A stretch of 30,200 nt of DNA from CAYQLT01 sp964418425. Lineage in GTDB: Bacteria; Bacillota; Limnochordia; Limnochordales; Geochordaceae. Each line of letters starts with the position of its first letter. Position 1 is the stretch's first letter. Location of the stretch: the NCBI GenBank assembly GCA_964418425.1, contig CAYQLT010000028.1, positions 1 to 30,200 on the forward strand, read 5' to 3'. Below the pieces are notes generated by a model. It did not search any database. It was not told the DNA's origin and worked only from the letters and a program-made list of their open reading frames with translations. Positions 30,181-30,200 of this stretch are shown in pieces. A program made the translations under genes and the position numbers.

Positions 30181-30200
30181 CCCCCCGGCTAGCCGGGGGG
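30181..30200. repeat. Perfect 20-bp palindrome at the window edge
   Basis: CCCCCCGGCTAGCCGGGGGG is a perfect inverted repeat (10-bp arms, no loop) ending at the last base. It may be the stem of a terminator, or its arms may continue outside the window. Confidence 0.5.

Noticed and set aside
29749..30192. + strand ORF of 147 codons with a hydrophobic segment (FAAFALLWFLGLRLL)
   Set aside because: It overlaps vapB antisense, has no ribosome site at a suitable start, and its second half is low in complexity. Support is too weak.
1..30200. CRISPR arrays, insertion sequences, rRNA genes and integrases
   Set aside because: I looked for regularly spaced repeats, transposase or integrase motifs (DDE, RHRY) and rRNA sequence, and saw none in the readable bases.

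Overview
The window looks like a chromosomal segment of a high-GC, deep-branching Firmicute (Bacillota; Limnochordia, Symbiobacteriia or Thermaerobacter-like). This is inferred from the family mix, not from a database search. The pointers are a T-box leader on metG, a Firmicute-type AbrB with a CxxC tail, the [4Fe-4S] RicT protein, a holB-ricT-rsmI ... abrB ... metG-tatD gene set that recalls the Bacillus replication-origin region, frequent GTG starts with strong GGAGG-type ribosome sites, and sigma-A-type promoters. A run of exactly 100 N (17990-18089) shows that this is a scaffold with an unsized gap.

Layout. 1-1982: end of holB, then ricT and rsmI on the + strand. 1983-7093: gltB, the glutamate synthase large subunit, with its own promoter, an upstream 14-bp palindrome and a leader that can fold into alternative hairpins. 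7164-8054: terminator, abrB and a DUF441 membrane protein on the - strand. 8133-9037: MIP18-family Fe-S assembly protein and inorganic pyrophosphatase on +. 9046-12539: tatD and metG on -, preceded by a complete Met T-box with an ATG specifier. 12630-15159: class II aldolase and glutamine-dependent NAD synthetase, overlapping, on +. 15224-16656: a divergent DUF1015 protein on -. 16815-17989: peptidase T, cut off by the gap. 18165-19513: LOG-like and YczE-like genes on -, overlapping by about 100 bp. 19801-20388: macrodomain protein on +. 20436-24440: nth, an XRE/RamB-like regulator and an M32 carboxypeptidase, all on -. 24692-27373: a small membrane protein, gltD (glutamate synthase small subunit, -) and a divergent DoxX gene (+) around a 398-bp structured intergenic region.

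The last 2.6 kb is accessory in character. tRNA-Glu(UUC) at 27586-27662 is followed by a decayed, frameshifted zinc-metallopeptidase fragment. Next come two toxin-antitoxin-like modules: an excisionase-type HTH protein overlapping a PemK/MazF toxin (+), and a VapB/VapC pair (-).

Functional links. Most of the window is housekeeping: translation (RsmI, MetG, tRNA-Glu), nucleic-acid upkeep (HolB, Nth), cofactor and pyrophosphate metabolism (NadE, Ppa, MIP18) and nitrogen assimilation (GltB and GltD, here about 18 kb apart and on opposite strands). The most unusual signals are regulatory: the gltB leader switch, the nested inverted repeats and redox-type operator between gltD and doxX, and the HTH-MazF pair beside the tRNA gene.
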